Part shown: positions 46,295-58,820 of the stretch, piece after piece
How positions within the stretch are numbered: the first letter of the stretch is position 1
How the letters are laid out: the number at the start of each line of letters is the position of its first letter
Source: Metallyticus violacea
Taxonomy: Eukaryota; Arthropoda; Insecta; Mantodea; Metallyticidae
Length of the DNA: 64,000 nucleotides
Direction of reading: 5' to 3'
Assembly: GCA_030762175.1 (NCBI GenBank)
Contig: CM060842.1
Coordinates: 65,402,001 to 65,466,000 of the forward strand
Notes under the pieces: model-generated
What the model was told of the DNA's origin: nothing
The model's database searches: none
What the model saw: the letters and a program-made list of their open reading frames with translations, nothing else
Position numbers and translations under genes: made by a program

Positions 46295-47124
46295 GGATCG
46301 CCATCACAAGGGAAGGCCTAAGGTACCTTCGAAAAGTGAACATAAATACTTAGTACTAAGTAATAAAAGCGATCGCATTAAAACAGCGCCGAGTCGAGGG
46401 ATGAACTTATGAGCGTCTGGACAGTAAAGAGACAAACTTTTAAAGGGTGTATTGAAGTAGAGAAACCGTCATATTGCCAATAAGAGAAAAGACTACAATG
46501 GGTCAAACAACATGAAAGAGGGACTTAAATCAGCGGAAGAATGCTTTATTTACTGAAGGGCTATTTGGCACAAAACAGCAAGTTTGTTTGACATATGAAA
46601 GCATGGAGAGGGTTCAGTGATGGTCTGGGGTTATTCTGGAAGCAATACAGGTGACTGTCAAAACAGAATGAATTGTGGGAGAAAAAAAAAACCATCATAA
46701 AAGGTCTATGCCATATGCAAACGGCATCCATTTAAAGGGCAAATTTCACAATGCAGCAACATAACAGCCCTAAATATACTCTTCAATATGCAGAAATGAT
46801 ATTAGTCCTAATTGCAATCTCAATGACTTTCTTTGGAATCGTTTAGACAGAAGGTACTAATCCTCGAGTAATTTAAATGCATCATGGAGCCATTAGCAAA
46901 AGAACTGGAGGGATATTCCCAAAGAAATCCATGACAAACTTTATAGAGAGGATACAAACCGTGATCAGAGCAACGGAAAGTTATTTTGTAGAAAGCAAAT
47001 TCTAGAAAATATTGTTTATTTCCATTAAATACATCTTTATGAATAAAGAGACATGAACAAGTTTTAACCTTCCATTTTTCAATAAATCCTGATAATTCGG
47101 GGTGCTGAAAACTTTTGAGCGACA
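46295..47124 (+). mobile_element. Tc1-like element, 3' part with one terminal repeat
   Basis: The transposase fragment includes GRPKVPSKSEHKYLVLSNKS (about 46,314-46,373, second DNA-binding helix region). A segment near 46,600-46,650 corresponds to the Tc1 'KHGGGSVMVWGCFS' block. FTMQQHNSPKYTLQYAE (about 46,745-46,795) corresponds to 'FQQDNxPKHTS', so the second catalytic Asp is changed to His. The 3' end carries a Tc1-type terminal repeat 'gaaaacttttgagcgacag' just before TA at 47,125-47,126. The 5' end and first DNA-binding domain were not found. Confidence 0.75.
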
Positions 47125-47126
47125 GT

Positions 47127-48604
47127 AGGTCTAACACCAGTTGAAACCTGCTGTACTACAAGTATTGCCTTGCGCAAGACGGAAGCGGGGCAATGATGAG
47201 CGGTTGGTGGTATGAATGACAGGGGAAACTGCAGTGCTCCAAGAATAGCTACTGAAGACTCCGCTTTGTTATCTGCTGGTTTAGAAAGTCTACATCCTCT
47301 ATGGGGAAGACAAGAGGTTCATCAACCCTTCACTGGTTACCCGCATACTGCGTCAGTCATGCGGACAACTAATATCACCATGTTAAAGAAGCATTAAATC
47401 CTCTTGCTGCTGATCAACGTGTTTTGTTTTGCAACGGGTTTGCGGAAATTTGCTGATGGGTGCTTAGCTACAACGAAAATCACGTTGGAATTTTCCGTGT
47501 TTCGTTTACCTCCCAGTTACACAGCAGGGGAGATTTCGTGGGCTGGCGAACAATGGAACCTACGGTTTTTCGCGTACACAATGGATGTCCTTTTTCTGAT
47601 ATTTTTTAAAATAATAATTATATTCCCAAAATATATATTTTTTGTTTGTTTTTATAACAATGCGAATATTAAAGGAGTTGCCTCTGTAAAAAAAAGTATT
47701 TATTACGCTATTTTTATTCATTGTCATAACTTGTGGGAGCCAAGATATATTACATTGTGCCTGTTTGACAGTTATCAAGAATATAGTGCAAAACTCTTCA
47801 CAGAAATTGCTGTCTACGTGCTTGTGTCGATAATGAACATTCCTTTTCTTTCTACTCGGAAGCCTCAAGCGAGCTGCGTGACAATAAGATACGAACTTTT
47901 AACTTCTGCTTACACTGCGACATATAGTTTTCTTTCTTTTTTTTTTTTTTTTAATTATACTGTAAAGGATATCTCTAATGCAACTTAAAGTCTAAATAGT
48001 GAAGAAAGAAAGAAAAATTAAAGCGCCAATTTCAAAAATTTAAAAGCGCCTATATTGTAGGAAAGGGGGGAGGGAGAATAATCAAACCTTAAAAAAAGCC
48101 CATTGGTAAACCTGAAATCAAGTTATTTTTACTGACATTTTTTATTTTATAAAATAAAAGATTTTAGTTATCTGTCTACTTATGAGCAACCGGAAGGTCT
48201 AATTCGTTCACTCCAAACAGTGAGCACGTGTTGTTTTGCAAAGGAATAGTGGTAGTCACCTTCAGCGCATGCTCAGGAGGACAGAGAAAGGGATACACTC
48301 GTCTGCGCGATTTCGTCACGCCCATAGAAATAGTAGTGGTGGTGGTAGACTTTGGTTGTGGTAAGTTTACAGATACAACTGTCGCATGGATGTTGAGGCC
48401 GTACATGCTGGTGCCATCCGAACGGGGTTATGCAACTAGCATTTGCAATGAGTACCTTCGTATACATATATTTGGTATGAGCTTCTTATTTATAACTACA
48501 ATAAAAGCCCTACCCCTGAACTCTCTTACGGTACTCGCCTTTCATCCCCACCTCTCCTCTATTCTCTACAGCCATTAACTCCTTTGTCGGGTCTTCGCCA
48601 AAAA
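47127..48604. other. no gene recognised
   Basis: The 194-codon frame at 47,404-47,988 is the longest in the window but is AT-driven and low complexity (poly-Ile/Phe runs). It has no known domain or splice context. The frame at 48,228-48,578 is likewise unsupported. T-run near 47,936. Confidence 0.45.
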
Positions 48605-48760
48605 TACGAGGGTTACCTTTTAAGTTGTTACAAACGCTATTGAGATATGACAATCTTTTTCAAACAAAGGCACTTGTTATTGTGAAAACAGTTGTAGCTT
48701 AGAATTTGACAGAATAGTTTGTTTACAGTGAGCGTTTAAACACAGCAATATTGCGAAAAA

Positions 48761-50096
48761 ATGAAAATTTTGAGCGAAAGTTTTCGTGGGTGATTTTTAC
48801 GATTATAGTAAAGGCGTAACACAAGAGCAATGCATAGAATCGCTTCGTTCACCAACATCAGAAAAAACTGTTTACAATTGGTTTGCAGAATTTTGTCGTG
48901 ATCGTGCATCCGTCAGTAACGGTTTCGTGAAGGTCGACCAAAATCTGTTGTCATTTCAAAAAACACTGATGCTGTGCGCAACATGACTGAAGAAGATCGG
49001 CAGTGAGATAGAGGCATCCTTAAGCATATCGAAAACTGCAGTGCATTCGATTGTGTATGAAAATTTAGTGTGAAAATTATCTGTTCCCGATGCATAATTT
49101 GACAGAAGCTCAAAAAAATTAAACATTAAAAAAAAAAGTGTGCTAATTGGTATAATGAAATACTCAAAAAATCCGCCGAAGAATTCCAAAATTAATATAC
49201 AACATAGTACAACAGGTGACAAAACCAGGATATTTTCGTATAAACAGGAAACTAAGCAACAGTTCATTGTATGGGTATTCCGAGATGAACCAAATCCCAC
49301 AAAAATTGTTTGCTTTTGAAGCACTTACAAGAAAATGATATTTGTCTTCGGCTGTACTACATGTCGCAACCATTCCTTTAGATGATCAAAGAACAGTTAA
49401 TACTGAATTGTATGCTACAATTTGTTTATCAGAAGCCATCGACGTAATCGGGGAATATAACCAAAAAAAAAAAAAAAACGTCGCATTATTCTTCATTAGG
49501 ACAATGGCAGCTCTCACACAGGACTTCAAACAATTTATTATTTGAAGGAGAAAAAATCCAGTTAATGTTCCATTGCTCGTATTTGCCTGCTTTATTGCCT
49601 AACGACTTCTTTTCGTTCCGAATGTCAAACAGCAAATGTGTGGACAGCGATTTTCATCACCTGAAGAAGCCTCTTCTTTTTTCTTTTTCTTTCTTTCTTC
49701 CCCCCCCCCTTTAATGGTGTTTAACACCTGCTTTACTACTGAGGTACTACAGGCGGTGGACACTGAAACATGAGATGAAATGTTGCGAAAGGATTTTTAA
49801 GGAAGGAAACGTTTCAGGCCTGTTTAGGGTACCTCCCCAGCATTTGCCATTTATGACTGAAGAAAACCTGGAAAAAAAAAACAGTCAAGGAGGATGGTCA
49901 TGGCGGGATTCGAACTCCTGATCTCCTGCTCACGAGTCCGCGCTGTAACGACCTCGGTCATCCGTGGGAGTTTTGAAGCATTTAAAACCACGTTTTTGAG
50001 ATACCAACTTCAGAGTAGAAAAAATGTTTCGAGAATTGGTTTGAACGCATGCAAAAGTGTATAAATCTTAAAATCGAATATTTTGAAAAGGAATAA
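48761..50096 (+). pseudogene. mariner transposase, broken by stops and a SINE
   Basis: DFYDYSKGVTQEQCIESLRS and KTVYNWFAEFCRDRASVS (48,786-48,925) form the first helix-turn-helix. A decayed second helix region follows near 48,990-49,060. The first catalytic motif reads GDKTRIFSYKQETKQQFIVW (about 49,212-49,272) with Asp kept. The second reads H-stop-DN (about 49,492-49,503), a nonsense mutation one residue before the Asp. The third reads PNDFFSF (about 49,596-49,620) with Asp kept. The SINE splits the gene in the 'TPEEAxEAFK' segment. The tail NWFERMQKCINLKIEYFEKE ends at a stop at 50,094-50,096. Confidence 0.92.
49711..49968 (-). repeat. SINE family B copy inside a mariner
   Basis: Nearly full-length: 'ggtgtttaacacctg' at the left, 'caggcggtggacactga', 'cctccccagcatttgcc', B-box inverse 'ggcgggattcgaactcc' and 'gcgctgtaacgacctcgg' at the right. 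A polypyrimidine/C-tract (about 49,673-49,710) separates it from mariner sequence. No exact target duplication was identified. Confidence 0.92.
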
Positions 50097-50433
50097 AAGT
50101 TTGCTTGTTTCTTTTCTAGTTTTTGTAATAACTTGAAAAGTAATCCTCGTAGTCCCAATTGATGCACCATCACTTATAGGCAGGCATAAATAGTGGAATT
50201 CTTACACCACTACTTCCTTACATTCACTAGAATATTCCTTTAGATACACACCTCTGCACATCAACTATTATACCGCCTTTCCTATAGAACCTAATCTGAA
50301 TGTGCAGGTAGTTTTCCTTGTTGTAGGTCCTCTCGCTACGCTCGTGCTGGGTGGTACTTTTCTAATTACAACATTATGTTGGCCATATAGATAAATGTCA
50401 TTATTTCGATTTCATATTTTTGTTGTTGATTCT

Positions 50434-50585
50434 GTTTATTTACGGACGCTCTTTAACATCTCAGGTCATCAGCGTCCCATTCAATTCAGGGCGTGAAACG
50501 ACCGTTAAATTTTGCTCAGAGGCCTCTTCTTTCAAGCTTGAGGTTCGTTTTCGTGCCGTAAATCACCGGAGCCACGGATTTACGA
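50434..50585 (-). repeat. SINE family A, 3' part only
   Basis: Contains the tail and 3' body ('tttacggacgctctttaaca', 'aggtcatcagcgtcccattc', 'tttgctcagaggcctcttc', 'ttcgtgccgtaaat'). It then departs from the family after 'gccacggattta', so the head and B-box are missing. Confidence 0.92.
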
Positions 50586-53340
50586 GTTTCATGTTGTTCA
50601 CTTAGTGTCTCTAGACTGAGTTATACGTGCAACTGCGACCTCGGTTCTTCAGATATAAGGAGAGGACGATGTGTGGAAATAAGCTTATCTCCTAAAATCA
50701 AAGAAACAAGCGAAGAGGAAGAGAGGAGAAATAGTAAAATGAGTGAGGTGGAGTATTCCCCAATTTTTATTAACTGCATATTTTTCTAGCACGAATAGTC
50801 TATAATTCAAAATGTTTATAGGAAGAGATAAACTTGCGGTAGCGAGCATTAACTAAATAAGATAACCGAAACTAACATGCGGGTTAGCAACCTGCAGGCA
50901 CATGAAGACATTCGCTCGTGCAAGTCCCTGGGAGGAGCGAAACTTGATAGTGGTTACTCAGTACCTATGGATGCTTTCAGGGAACTCAACCCCTCCGTTC
51001 ATAATTTCCTTTACTGTGCTATTTAAGCAGCAAAATGTTTCCTTCTATCTCAGTTCTCAGCTTAATGATCACAATTTTAACCATTCCCACCGGAAGACCC
51101 AGGCTTGGACATGAAATCTGTAGCGCGCAAAGATTTCCTCCGTTAAGATTCTCAATTCTCCAAGGCCATTAGCGTGCTCTCAGGTGGCGAGGACAGTGCA
51201 TTACCACTAAACACGAAATCCAGTAACATCCCTAGAATTGCAGTATTAAATATTTCAATTTGGTATATCTAACATCTTCAATGAGCACATTACATTCTGT
51301 GCTAATTTAACGGGCCGTGACATAACCTCCGTCATGTATTACAGCACTGCAATTTGTTCCTGTGTGTGTGTGTGTGTGTATTATTTTTGTACTATTTAAG
51401 TAACAGTTATTAATTCGTGTAAGCTAGGATTCGTTGTTATTATGTTGCAGGAAATGTCCTATCATTACTTCCTACAGTTCATAATAATGATATAATTTAT
51501 GAAAGAGGTCAAATAAGAAAACTAGAGATGATCACATACAACTTTGCTAAACGGTGTAGGTACAGTGAACCACTTGTGCGCCACCTGTGAGCTCTTCTAA
51601 GATGATCCCTTAACTCCACTTTCCAAATGTTGTAGAAATTATCGTCCAGGTTATTTATTTCGAATTTTTCAAATATACTAAATAATTCAACATGAAAAAT
51701 TAAGTAACACGTAGAGAGCAATAAAGTTGGAAATAAACACTGAATAAGCTGCGCGACTGTTTCGTGTTTTATTCATTTCTGCTTCTCCAGCTCTTATTAT
51801 TTTGACTGAGCGTTTGCGTGTGTTTGTAATATACAGGATGTCTGGGAAAACTTACGAGAAAAAGAAGAAATCATAACAGAAACCAATAAACACATCTGTG
51901 TAATAAGAGAAGTTAAAAATGATGCCGCTTAACGGCAATAACTTTTCTTCCGTAAGAATACAGTCGTTCCAAACGTTTCCTGTCATTGAAAGATCCTGTC
52001 TCTCGTACTATTTAACAAGCTTTGAACAGTTTCTCTATCTGGAACCGACTGCCAGGATATTTCCTTGCGAATTGCCTTACCACTTCTCTGCAAGAATCCG
52101 TTTTCACATATGTATTGTACTTAAAACCCTCAAGTACACATATATTTAATGATAAACTAATGAAGAACAGTTAGCACACGGTTACACACAATGAAAGTAC
52201 CGAGTAACACGAACACGCAACTATTCGTTGAGTCTCCTTCAAATTAACTAAAAGTTGCTACCTGTACATACAATTTAGGCTATGATGACTGGTTTCTTCC
52301 AGTATGCAGCTACACTTGGCCAGCCCGTAACTCAATTAACCTTACTGTACATCTCGAATGAGTGCCATATTGGCGGTTACATCTAGGTGAAACTTGAGCA
52401 TCTCGGATGTCGCGAGTTTCCATTGTTCCGTTTTAAATTTATATTGCACTCGTATGACTGACAGCATTTTAGCCACTGTGTCTTCTTCTGTATGGCCCAT
52501 ATCTTCCGACTGCGATGAAAACAAAATTGAATCGCAAACAAAATAAACCTCAGGGCATCAATGTTAATGGCACGATGTAAACAATTACAACGGGAGAGAA
52601 ATTTGTGCGCATGCGCGTATCTCGCTGCCAGCGCATCTAACAAAATATTTTGAGCTTTTCTTACTGAACATGTAAACTGTGAAACAACAAATATATTAGT
52701 TTCTGAAGTATGGTTAATTCTTTTCATTATACACTATATAATTGAATTGACGCCGAAATAATTACATATAAAGGAGTCTTATGCAAGCTATTTAAAACAG
52801 GTAATCCAGGATCAGAGGTTTCAAACTTACATTTTAGCGCTTTAAGTTGCAAAAGGGTACGTACGCCACTGAATTTGCCTTATATTATGTGAGTGCCAAA
52901 ATTTAAAAAACGATATTTTGCATGCAAAAAAAATTGTGTTCTGTCAGTTGTCTGGGAAGAGAGACTCTTGGATCAAGGGTTTGCTGGCAGATTTGTTACT
53001 AATTTAAACAAAACGAAGTTCCAATGAAATGGACGAGTGGGAGACAAAGAACGTTTTAAGAAGGGCCCCTATATGCTGAATTCTAGAAAATAAAGATATT
53101 GACAAGAAAATCGGGAATAAATACTGAACAACCGTACAAGAGTCTGCAGGCTCATCCATTCATTTATATAAGTATAAACTATTTCATTTTCTAGTTTAAA
53201 ATTTAGTTTACATACCTACATATAATAAAAGATTATCTATAATGTAAAAACCCGAATATTATTTCTTTCTTGCTACAACACGACGGAATTGCAATGAATG
53301 CTGTATAATTAAATATGTATACACAGAGTATTGATTTGAT
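50586..53340. other. no gene recognised
   Basis: AT-rich, with a short (GT)n run at 51,361-51,379 and an isolated transposon-end-like word 'acaggatgtctgggaaaac' near 51,833 without a partner. Frames at 51,919-52,149 and 52,383-52,727 have no recognised motif. The region around 52,560-52,640 is slightly more CpG-rich. Confidence 0.5.
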
Positions 53341-53632
53341 TGCTTTTTGGTTTATTTACGGACGCTCTTTTAACAGCTCACGTCATCAGCGTCCATTCAA
53401 TTCAGGACGTGAAACTGCCGACAAATTTTGCTCAGAGTCCTCTTCTTTCAGGCTTGAGGTTCTTTTTCGTGCCGTAAATGTACGATACGGGACCCACGAT
53501 TTTACTTCCCTTCCGAAGGAAATCATACTTAGGATTTTTACGCCCGAAAAAATCCATCGGTCCTGGTTGGGTTCGAACCCGCGATCTTGGGTTTAGAACG
53601 CATGTATGGTTACCACTACACCACCAGGACCG
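53341..53632 (-). repeat. SINE family A, full-length copy with target duplication
   Basis: Complete minus-strand copy ending in the tRNA-like head ('accactacaccaccaggacc') with B-box 'gggttcgaaccc'. The direct repeat 'acagagtattgat' lies at 53,323-53,335 and 53,633-53,645, so the insertion is well preserved. Confidence 0.95.
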
Positions 53633-53645
53633 ACAGAGTATTGAT

Positions 53646-54636
53646 GAACTACACTACTGCATATAGAGGGATCTTACACTAGTCCATAATTTGAGATAAG
53701 GAATCCAAACCACAGACGTACAATTACGAAGTTACGAGCTATTGAAGTAATTGCAATTTGGGGTACTCAAGATACCCATACTATAGTTGAGCAGCGTTAG
53801 TATTAGAATGGTTTAACGCCTCCTTAAAAATCTAAATAATTGGTTAATAACCAATGCATTGCATTTTCACACTTAAGCGTTAAAATAATCTGTAAAAATC
53901 CACATTAATCATGTGATTGCACGTCACAATGTGCTAATAGGAATTCAGTTGTTACAAAGTCCCAATGCTTCCTTTTTCTTATGTTGAAAAATACCTGTCA
54001 AGTTGTTTTATAACGTAAAGATATATGACAAAATAACTCATAAAAAACTATAAATTGAAGAAATGGAGATTGTACAGTTTTTCTGAACTTGCAGACATGT
54101 ACTTTAGTTATGGGAAGAGGCTGTGCACTAAGAGCCGTGGAGTCTACGGGGATTACCTAATAGAAGCCAAAGAGCATATTACAATTCAATCTGCTGACAG
54201 AAGTTTGGGTGACTGCGATGTTTAAGGCAAATTCAGTGGCGTGCATACCCTTTTGAAACTTTACGCGCTGGCATTGTTCTTTAACACTTTGTATACGACT
54301 CGAAGCATGAAAAACCATATGCTTTTTTTTTTTTTTTTTTTAATATAATTAAGGAGGCAAGAGTAGGGCGGTTCGCAAAAGTTTTAAATTTAAAAAAGGA
54401 GCCCCGAAGACTGCATGTAAAACAATTATTACAAAAGAAAAGGTTATACATGGTACTCCATGAGCTAAAGGAGACATCACGAGTACAATATTGTGCATAT
54501 GTTATGTTCAAAATCCTGAATATCTCCAACACTGGTAGTGCTCTGCTAATGTGATGTGCTACTGAGTGGCCATATCAATAAGCAAAATATTAAGAAAAAT
54601 CACATGAATGCGTACAGAGATCATTACATTCGGAGA
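53646..54636. other. no gene recognised
   Basis: AT-rich. T-run near 54,324-54,341. Confidence 0.5.
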
Positions 54637-55070
54637 AAGTGATAGTGTGGGCCACTATGTCTTCCCATGGCATCATTGAGGGTACACTTAGAAATAGAAT
54701 TAACATCACATCAGAAATGTATGAGGAACACGTTACTGGGCGTTTTCAGGAGGGGGAGGGGGGGTTGGACATATTATGTGCGCAAGCAAGTGTTTCAACG
54801 ACCAATATGTGCGCAACTTCAGTTGATTTTTAGACACACAGATTTTTCATATCCTTCACGAATTCCTGAATTGTTGCTGTGTACGCGTTGTTGTGAAGGA
54901 TACTGAAGGAAGTCCTTCATATCCATTCCTCGTAGCCTAAACGAAATTCGTGATAACTTCGAAATAGTTCTGCAGTGTAACAAGGGAGCAGTGTGACGCT
55001 ATGGTCACTAGGCTGATAAACCGTAAGAAACAGGCATACAATGGTGGTAAATACGCAGATATATGATGGG
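54637..55070 (+). pseudogene. IS630/mariner-superfamily transposase remnant
   Basis: VIVWATMSSHGIIEGTLRNR followed by INITSEMYEEHVTGRF (54,639-54,750) resembles the block 'VTVWCALSSHGIIGPFFF....VTVxxxxYxxMLxxF' that precedes the QQDGA motif in one insect transposase family. A downstream segment RSLNEIRDNFEIVLQCNKGA (about 54,932-54,990) may match the 'L..Ri..a...i' C-terminal region. The central catalytic motifs are unrecognisable. Moderately speculative. Confidence 0.45.
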
Positions 55071-57689
55071 AAATTATTGTGTACAAAATAGTACTGAGTA
55101 TTTCATTTTTATTAAAGGGGAATGGCACCCGTAGTTTAAGAAATATTGGTCTAGAAGGAAACAACCATAAATGCTATATAAGATGATTGAAACGGTTTGT
55201 CAAAATGCCGGATATCTCGTTACATTCACTGCGAATCATTCTGCCAACGTTAGAAAAGTCTCAAAGCCTTATGCAGTTAAACGCAAAGTTTTGGGAGAAT
55301 TTCCGGTGTTGAGAGGCACACCGCGCCTGGACTTTCACCTGTTCACCACAGATATCACTCTCACTGACCCACTTGCGAGTCTATTGTGTTGCATCGCTTT
55401 CATTGCCACTGTAGGGTTTGGTGCTCTGCTATCCACAAGGGCACATGCTTTCAGCAGTCATTTCTCTCATTTTTGCGCTTAAAACGGGAGCAACAATGGC
55501 TAGTCTCGAAGAATCCATGACAGCCTCAAGAAGCCCTACTCTAAGATTGTCCAATGCTATTCCAGTTTGTTGCGACTAATATATACAATTTTCTTGATTT
55601 ATCCGACCACAAAACAAGTTTTGTGCTTTTAAGCTGTAATGCGCTCAATGTACTATGAAAGCCGTACCTTTACAAATGTAATCAAGCGGCATTTTGGAAA
55701 TAAAATGGAGTCGATTGCTAAAATTGCACGTATAAGGAAAATTACGCTGTTTTCCATTTGCCAAATACTGCCGCGCTTGCAAATTGCGATTCAAGCCAAC
55801 CAAAGTGACGGTAATCACATTAATATACCTTTATTACGTGCTAAATATTCTGCCCGGTTAAGGTGTATGATTTAAATGAAAACCGAGAAGAGAATTTGAC
55901 GGGAGCTTTCTGTACATCAGTATTTTTTAATATTCTCCAATTTATTAATTAGAGGCGGGTAAAATCTTAGGGTACAGAAATTATATTCTTGAACTATCAA
56001 ACATTATACATAGGTTTTACTTTTACCCATTTTTTCTACTTTTCTGTCCCTTTTTGCACCTTTTTTTTTTATATAAAAGTGTTATTACTTTTGCGGTTAT
56101 GTTACTGTAGTGTACTACTTCATTGGTGGAAATTAGAAGTAATAATTGTTCTAACGCAGCTGCAGTAAATAATGTTTTGTGGTGGATTTCATTTTATAGC
56201 GGAAATGCTCTGCGGCTAACAATGTTTTATTCCTCCTAGGTAGACATTTATAAAAATGATACGCCGGGTAAGTAGGTCGCTATAGTAGTCTCGTTTTCTT
56301 TGTAGGCGAGCGGTATTTGTTTGTGAGCTGCCGATCTCATTTTGCATTATTGAATGCAAAACATAATAAGGGAAACTTTTTCGTTCATAAATAAAACGAG
56401 CCTACTTTTGCTGATTCGCTATAGCCAATTTTCACCGTGATGACGAATTACGTTATTGCCTCGGAATTTCAAGCGGCATCCTTTGTTAGACTGAACAAGA
56501 GATAGATATGCACAATAATAATACAAAATTATTGAGCAATGATATGTCTTGCTTACTTTTTTTCTTTCCAAATAATATTATTTAAAAATATAATACACAT
56601 TTAAATTATTTTCTTATTATACAAAAAAGAAATTACCCAAGGTAACTAAAAGCTTGAAACAATTTTTGCTAATGGCCAATGTCTTTAGGTTAATTTTCAG
56701 TTACCAAAAATTGCTTTTTTTTTCACAGCCTATATTACATATTTTAAGTGTCCTTTTGCAAACCTTTTCCTACTTTTTTAATGCCGGAACATCCACTCTC
56801 TAGCAATAATAAGCTGAACTCTGCTAAAACTTCTTGACATAAATTACAATTAAATTTAATTTTTCTTCCATTTATTTTTTATCACTTTTTATACAAATAT
56901 TTTACATTAAGATGCAGTAATTGATTTTTATCAGCTTTTCATGGCTAGAACAAGAATGTGACATTCTTGTATGTAAACTCCTGAATGAAAACTGGGATTC
57001 AAAATACTTCGTTAGGGTTGCCGTATGTCCTCATTCACGCCTAAAACTGAGCGCCCTCAAATTATTTTGAAGGTTCGTGGATTTGTCCACAATTTTACTT
57101 TACAACGTAAAATTAACTCAAGACAGCGACGTAATAACATGGTTTTCGCTGGTAACCAAGTAAAATTTGGTTTATAAGTTGGTACTTGATTGTAAATGAA
57201 TCGATATATTTAATTAAACTAATACATTTTTATTCGGAAGTTGGTTAACTTGTCTTCAGTTATAACTTCCGCCGGTAGTACACTGATATGGCTTCTCTGC
57301 TTCCGTATTTCTGTAATATTACAGAGCAGTGTAAACTTGTTTCAGTTTATAAGTATTATTAACATTTTTAACCTGTTTAATTCAAAATTTAATTTTAAAC
57401 ATTTTCACATGCAGGCAGTTTTATGGATATTTTATGCTGCATAAAAGAGTTATAAAAAGATCAGATCAGAAATATACATGGCACACAAAGGTTTATATTA
57501 TTGATTTGGAACTCTAGGAAAAGCTGTATTTTATGACGAGAGCAATTCAAATTTTATATTTAATTCTTGTGTTAACGTTAATGTTACAATAAGAGGTAAA
57601 ACGGGCGTTAAACACTAAAATATCAAAACATGGCAACCCTACTGTTAATACCCTATGAACTAGGGACCAAGGACTCTGATCAACATTCA
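55071..57689. other. no gene recognised; tiny SINE tail remnant
   Basis: Very AT-rich, especially 56,500-56,950. At 57,600-57,618 'aacgggcgttaaacacta' matches the 3' end of family B SINEs and may be a remnant. Frames at 55,171-55,482 and 55,639-55,875 have no known motif. Confidence 0.5.
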
Positions 57690-57790
57690 TCGCTTGGACT
57701 GAAGAAAATCCCTGATAAAACTTCATCCAGGTAGCATTTCTGCTGCGGGATTCGATCTGTTGACCTCACAAGTTGAACCACTGAAGTTTC
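57690..57790 (-). repeat. diverged SINE family B head region
   Basis: Shares the order 'ggactgaagaaaat', 'ctgataaaact', B-box inverse 'tgcgggattcgatctg' and 'gacctcacaag' with the tRNA-proximal part of family B. It is heavily diverged. Confidence 0.5.
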
Positions 57791-58539
57791 TTCCTTTCGC
57801 TTATACATGTGGAGACAACTGTTTTTTTTTCTTCTTCTTTTCGCTATTTCATTTTCTTTAACTTCCAAGATCATCACACTATCAGCTGAGACGCTTTACC
57901 TTAGGTAGCGTTACAGTGGGTTTGAAAGCTAGACTGATGATTCTTGTCGATTTAACAAAAGACACAAAAGAGAAAAGAGGATGTGGAGAAAGAATAAAAA
58001 GCCAACCGACCGTCAGACAGCTGTGCCAAGAAAGCAACTGTGTGGATACACGGCCCACGACGGTTTCCTTTTGTTAAGACGTGCTCAGTCCAGACTGAAA
58101 GCAACACATTATAAAGTCAGTGCGAACATTCCCAAGTTTTATTACGCTCATAAAACATAGCAACCTCGGGTTTAGGCTGCGCCTCACGCAAATGTCCAAC
58201 ACTACACTTTCTCTCTCAAAAGAGCTACTTAAGAAAAACAGCTAATCTTGGCGTATTCTTTATTTTATTTATTTATTTTGCTTTCTTTCTTTTTCTTTCT
58301 TCGTGTTCAAAATTGTTCTTTTTGAAAAAGACTAACTTATATGCTCTTTTTCTATACGTTTTAATACGTTAATCGTCAGCTCTTTGTGTACGAGGCCACG
58401 TAAAATGAAAACCTTAAAATTGCTATAAACGTTCAAAATATTGCGCCACTGACCCGTAAGTTGTTAGTACTGTTAATAGTGTTATAAAGGTGGCATCATA
58501 TGATGTAATAATATCTCTTTAAAGTTGGCTGCTTCACTT
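57791..58539. other. no gene recognised
   Basis: No coding motif. Pyrimidine-rich stretches near 57,820-57,850 and 58,260-58,325. Confidence 0.5.
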
Positions 58540-58775
58540 GAGATATGCGCGGAATTGAAACATCTTTTCGTCCTCTATATTTTACTCAATGAAGTTCTGA
58601 AACTTAAGGTTCAGTATGGTGATTCATGTCTGACACAACAGCAAATGTTCGAGCACAGTAGAAAGTTCAGAAATCGCGGAACTTCTTATCGCTTAAATTG
58701 GGCATGCCCAATTGTGAGCAATAGTTGTAGTCTTATTGATGAAGAGGGAGGGAAGGGAGGGGAGAGGGAGAGGGA

Positions 58776-58820
<45 letters not shown>

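Larger units (their letters stand above)
48607..50149 (+). mobile_element. mariner element with a nested SINE
   Basis: The left end reads 'cgagggttaccttttaagtt' and the right end its inverse ('aacttgaaaagtaatcctcg'). TA flanks both sides (48,605-48,606 and 50,150-50,151). A family B SINE with a pyrimidine-rich left flank sits at about 49,711-49,968. Without the ~290 bp of inserted DNA the element is about 1.25 kb, the normal mariner size, so it was near intact when the SINE entered. Confidence 0.95.

Noticed and set aside
47404..47988. Longest open frame in the window (194 codons)
   Set aside because: Composition is AT-driven with Ile/Phe runs and a T-tract. There is no domain, signal or splice context, and this length is expected by chance in AT-rich DNA with few in-frame stops.
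51833..51860. Transposon terminus 'acaggatgtctgggaaaac'
   Set aside because: It looks like the ends of some DNA transposons, but no inverted partner or coding remnant was found within several kb.
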